Shown: positions 61,247-64,000 of the stretch, one piece after another
Position numbering within the stretch: the stretch's first letter is position 1
How the letters are laid out: each line of letters opens with the position of its first letter
Assembly: GCA_023205875.1 (NCBI GenBank)
Contig: CP060760.1
Location: 682,001 to 746,000, forward strand
Direction of reading: 5' to 3'
Origin: Chloropicon primus
Lineage: Eukaryota > Chlorophyta > Chloropicophyceae > Chloropicales > Chloropicaceae
Length of the DNA stretch: 64,000 bases
The notes under the pieces: generated by a model
Seen by the model: only the letters and a program-made list of their open reading frames with translations
What the model was told of the DNA's origin: nothing
The model's database searches: none
Program-made: the position numbers and the translations under genes

Positions 61247-61575
61247 CCTCCCGTGAAAGTGTGGAAGTGAAGCTGGATCGATCTTTTTGTTCTTTCCGCT
61301 GCAGGATCCGTTCCCACCGCGAAGGAGGAAGGTGGTGGGGACGGGTGCCTGGGATTGACCACTCCTTTGCTCTCCCCAAGCCCTCGCCTTTGCCTCTGGC
61401 CTTCCTCCACACACTCTCTCTTTTTGAGAGAGACACCACTAACCTCCCCGTGAAAGTGTGGAAGTGAAGCTGGTTTAGTTCTTTCCGCTGCAGGATCCGT
61501 TCCCACCGCGAAGGAGGAAAGTGGCGTGAATGGGTGCCTGGGATTGTCCACTCCTTTGCTCTCCCCAAGCCCTCA
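61247..61575. repeat. Direct duplication of about 135 bp upstream of CIDP gene B
   Basis: Copy 1 (61247-61385) and copy 2 (61444-61575) share CCGTGAAAGTGTGGAAGTGA, CTTTCCGCTGCAGGATCCG, CGAAGGAGGAA and CTTTGCTCTCCCCAAGCCCT, roughly 90% identical by eye. The two are about 197 bp apart. This is non-coding DNA under the model chosen for gene B. Confidence 0.88.
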
Positions 61576-61590
61576 GTCCTTTCCCTCCTC

Positions 61591-61613
61591 TGGCGGGAAA
61601 TTTTGGCGGGAAA
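61591..61613 (+). promoter_or_regulatory. Tandem E2F-like sites upstream of CIDP gene B
   Basis: TGGCGGGAAA at 61591-61600 and TTTGGCGGGAAA at 61602-61613 match the E2F/DP consensus (TTT-SS-CGS with GGCGGGAAA core). They lie about 140-160 bp upstream of the ATG at 61752, a normal promoter position, and suggest cell-cycle (S-phase) control. Confidence 0.55.
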
Positions 61614-61751
61614 CGGCCATATTTACTACTGCTGTGGTCGCTTTCGATTCATTCCGAGAGAGATGAGGGCGGGGCATCACCAGCCGTTACAGCCGTTGCC
61701 GTGGGTGGGCCGCCGTGGGCGTTGAGGAGTGAAGGAAGGGAGTACTCCGCG

Positions 61752-63533
61752 ATGTCGGAGGAGGCCTTGAGTAGGGCTGTCGTCCCTCCGCCGGGCAAGT
61801 GCATCGATCCCAAGCACGCCAAGCCGTGCTGGGTCTGCAAGCCTCTTTCGTCCGCGGACAAGGACTCGGTGGTGAGGCTGGTGGACAGGCAGGGTCGATC
61901 GGGTTGCGTCGTCGTCGAGTTGCTTCGGGAGCAGGTCGGCGGGACGATAGAGTGGAACTCCGACATGATTAGGGACCGGGTGAGGGAGAAGCACCCGGGC
62001 GGCAGCCTCGGCGCGGGCGTCGGGACGAAAGACCTGTCCCTCCTGGGGAAGGGGGACTTGCTGCTCCTGTGCAGGGAGTGGGGCTTCCGGTCGGACCTGT
62101 GGAGCTACCCGTCCCCGCCGTCCCCTTCGTCGCTGCGGCAGTCGTCGTCCCCTTCGTCGCAGAGGGCGGCGGCCCCCCTGGCCTCGCCCCCGCAGCCCTC
62201 AACGAGCGCTCTGCGGCGGAGCGAGCCCCGGTGCATCGACCCGAGCCACTCGCAGCCCTGCCAGGTTTGCCTGCCAGCGCCCTCGGAGGACGAGGAGCAC
62301 CGGTTCCAGCTGGTGGGCGACCCGGGAAGGAAGAACGGGGAGAAGAAGCTCAGGAAGTTCATCCAGATGACCCCGGAGTGGAACTCCACCGAGCTGCGGA
62401 AGAAGCTCGGGGACAAGTTCAAGCCCAGGCCGGACCTGGGGACGTTCAGCAAGGTGGTGGCGAACAAGGAGGCGGCGAACTTGAGGAAGCCGCACCTGGT
62501 GAGGCTGTGCAGGGAGTGGGGCTTCAAGTCCAACATTTGGCAGCCGAAGAAGGCGAAGCAGCCGAAGAGGGGAGCGGGGGCGGCTCCGAGCTCCGCCCCG
62601 CGGGACGCGCAGCCCCAAGCCTTCAAGGGCGTGCAGATGTTCGCGGAAGTCAACGACCTCCTGACCAACGTCGGCAGGGAGCTCTTGCGGTCGGCCCAGG
62701 CTCAAAGCCCTGGGCTCGCTAGCGGGGACCCCATGGCGATGCTGTCGGCATCGCCGCTGGCTGGGAGCGCGACGAAGGTTTCCCTGAAGGCCACGGAGCT
62801 CCAAGCCATGTTCAAAGAGTCCGTGAGCACCGCGAAGAGGGCGAGGGAGATGTTTGCCCTCTTCTGCCGGCTGGTGGAGACGCACCTCGCGACCAACGGC
62901 GTGAGAGACATCGACGTGATCACCCTGATATCCAAGGCCCAGGAGATCGCCCTCACCAAGATGAAGCTGGACGCCTCCAAGGCGCACCTCCTCCAGCTGA
63001 TGTCCCAACTCGAGGCAGATCAGGCCGCGAAGATGGCCATGACTGAAATGCCGGAACTCTTCTCGGCGGCTTCCATCCTGAGCGAAGCGGAGAGAAGCAT
63101 TCACGAACTGACCAAGGCCGTTACGAAGGTCCTCCCCACCCAAGCCGCCGGCGTTCTACACGGCGTCCTCTTGGAGGTGCTCGTTTTATTTACCTCCTGC
63201 CAAAGCCTCGCGGCCTTGGCGAGGTTCTGCAGCTACGGCATGTACCTGGACAGCCTCATCTTCATCTACAGCATCTTCAGCGACTTTGACGAGCAGGTCA
63301 TGAACAACCTCCACCACGCCATCGGGAAGATTCTGAACCACATGGTGTCGACCTCGAGCGTGTCCCCGGTGCTGCAGAACACCATCCAGTCCCTCCTCGT
63401 GACGAACTCGCTCTACAACCCAGCGAGTTACCACCAGGGGGAGCCCAGCAGCGCCAGGGAGCCTGGAAGGGGCGAAGGGAGCCCGGGGGATGCGACCCCC
63501 TTTCAAGGGATCGTAAAGAGAGAATTCGGATAG
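61752..63533 (+). CDS. Unknown protein with two CIDP-EWNS-WGF Cys/His domains and a helical C-terminus
   Basis: The product is 593 aa from the ATG at 61752. An upstream in-frame ATG near 61530 would read through duplicated promoter DNA and is rejected. Domain 1 (residues 17-117) has C17, H22, C26 and C29, then EWNS and LCREWGFRSDLW. Domain 2 (161-263) has C161, C170 and C173, then GDPGRKNGEKKLRKFIQM, EWNS and LCREWGFKSNIW. Domain 2 is closer than domain 1 to the single domain of gene A. A basic stretch (KKAKQPKRG) after domain 2 could be a nuclear localisation signal. Residues of about 295-560 are mainly alpha-helical with no recognised family. Function unknown; a zinc-stabilised nucleic-acid- or protein-binding module is inferred. 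E2F-like sites precede it. Confidence 0.82.
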   Translation: MSEEALSRAVVPPPGKCIDPKHAKPCWVCKPLSSADKDSVVRLVDRQGRSGCVVVELLREQVGGTIEWNSDMIRDRVREKHPGGSLGAGVGTKDLSLLGKGDLLLLCREWGFRSDLWSYPSPPSPSSLRQSSSPSSQRAAAPLASPPQPSTSALRRSEPRCIDPSHSQPCQVCLPAPSEDEEHRFQLVGDPGRKNGEKKLRKFIQMTPEWNSTELRKKLGDKFKPRPDLGTFSKVVANKEAANLRKPHLVRLCREWGFKSNIWQPKKAKQPKRGAGAAPSSAPRDAQPQAFKGVQMFAEVNDLLTNVGRELLRSAQAQSPGLASGDPMAMLSASPLAGSATKVSLKATELQAMFKESVSTAKRAREMFALFCRLVETHLATNGVRDIDVITLISKAQEIALTKMKLDASKAHLLQLMSQLEADQAAKMAMTEMPELFSAASILSEAERSIHELTKAVTKVLPTQAAGVLHGVLLEVLVLFTSCQSLAALARFCSYGMYLDSLIFIYSIFSDFDEQVMNNLHHAIGKILNHMVSTSSVSPVLQNTIQSLLVTNSLYNPASYHQGEPSSAREPGRGEGSPGDATPFQGIVKREFG

Positions 63534-63676
63534 GAGGGGAGAGGCTGGCTCGCCCTAGCTCCTCTGGGGTTAAGAAATATTATTTTTTCTTTTTGGGTCC
63601 CACAAGACAGTTTATTATGATTCTTAGAGTACAGACACTTTGGAAGCGAGGTACAGCAAGTAGCTTGGCGCGATGC

Positions 63677-64000
63677 CTACGTCCCGCCGCCGCCCTCCTC
63701 CTTCACCCAAGCCGTGCCGTTGAAGAAATACCCCGAGCTCGAATCAAAATACAGCTGCTTGTCGTGGTTGAAGTAATACGACGAGTGCGGGTCCCAAACG
63801 TAGCCCGGCGGGACTGGGTTTGGCTGCTGGTGTTGCCCGCTGCACGACTCCCCCTTTGCCTTGTTCCTCGCTCTGGTCACCAGCTCTGCCTTCTCGGCAA
63901 CGCCGGTGAGGTCCTCGCCCCTCGAAACGAGGAACTGCTTCAGCTTTGAAATGGACCAAGATCCATAATCCTCGTCGTCGTTGGCCGCGGGGTCCGAGGC
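63677..64000 (-). CDS. 3' end of a gene with SAP-like helix and OCRE-like Tyr repeats (partial)
   Basis: The frame is open from the stop at 63677 through the right edge, giving the last 107 residues of a longer protein. The visible part has an acidic stretch (NDDEDYG), then a short helical motif, SISKLKQFLVSRGEDLTG with a following AELV, resembling SAP or SAP-like folds. It ends with YVWDPHSSYYFNHDKQLYF and a further YFFNGTAWV, a pattern of aromatic repeats like OCRE domains of splicing proteins (RBM5/10, AGGF1, ZOP1). It may thus be an RNA-processing factor. The N-terminus lies beyond the window. It is convergent with CIDP gene B. Confidence 0.6.
   Translation of the reverse strand, partial: ASDPAANDDEDYGSWSISKLKQFLVSRGEDLTGVAEKAELVTRARNKAKGESCSGQHQQPNPVPPGYVWDPHSSYYFNHDKQLYFDSSSGYFFNGTAWVKEEGGGGT

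Larger units (their letters stand above)
60834..61751. promoter_or_regulatory. Divergent intergenic region, NTT / CIDP gene B
   Basis: 918 bp without a supported gene. It contains CAATCAAC-type repeats at 60845-60886, CACAC repeats at 61230-61246, a direct duplication (61247-61385 and 61444-61575) and two E2F-like sites at 61591-61613. Confidence 0.5.

Noticed and set aside
61530-61751. Extended N-terminus of CIDP gene B from an upstream in-frame ATG
   Set aside because: The stretch overlaps a non-coding duplication and the E2F-like sites, and its translation has no relation to the paralogue, whose domain starts near the N-terminus.

Overview
This 64 kb window is nuclear DNA from a eukaryote, most likely a green alga (Viridiplantae, probably a prasinophyte or chlorophyte). 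The main evidence is a plant-type MSH1 (MutS fused to GIY-YIG), a plant-type QCR8, a group E-like bZIP, a plastid-type nucleotide translocator, a FabG with a presequence, and a CCCTAAA (plant-type telomere) motif. An outer-arm dynein heavy chain implies that the organism makes motile flagella at some stage. The DNA is GC-rich, genes are tightly packed, and introns are few, short and close to the 5' ends. I support 25 genes; the last one runs off the right edge.

Layout. 1-4.3 kb: MSH1 (+) and a two-exon SMIM8-like membrane protein (-). 4.5-18 kb: an intronless 13.5 kb dynein heavy chain of the gamma/DNAH5-8 class (-). 19-28 kb: AATF/Bfr2 ribosome-biogenesis factor (+), bZIP (-), a two-domain glycosyltransferase (+), plastid-type FabG (-) and an ENTH-domain epsin (-). 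28.6-33.6 kb: COX17 (+), a kinesin-3 with a C-terminal CaaX box (-) and QCR8 (-). 35-44 kb: a 2,997-residue secreted protein built from two kinds of tandem repeat (+). 44-50 kb: a SURP-CID protein (-), a small Cys-rich secreted protein (+), a DUF455 ferritin-like protein (-), a HAD phosphatase (+) and an unknown protein with a CIDP/EWNS/WGF domain (-). 50.7-64 kb: TruB (+), a caprin-like protein (-), peptidylglycine alpha-amidating monooxygenase (+), glycyl-tRNA synthetase (-), a three-exon Pmp3-like peptide (+), a plastid ATP/ADP translocase (-), a second CIDP-domain protein with two domain copies (+) and the 3' end of an OCRE-like gene (-).

The genes are mostly housekeeping: organelle genome maintenance, respiratory assembly, plastid lipid and nucleotide supply, translation and RNA processing. 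A secretory/ciliary set (dynein, PAM, kinesin-3, epsin) is also present. Strand alternates from gene to gene in 21 of 24 neighbouring pairs, so nearly all promoters are bidirectional and nearly all 3' ends are convergent.

The least explained items are the giant repeat protein, which has near-identical 573-bp higher-order repeats and an embedded Cys-rich block, and the pair of genes sharing an apparently undescribed ~100-residue Cys/His domain. Splice models were made by eye from GT/AG sites, reading frame and family resemblance. No database search was possible.
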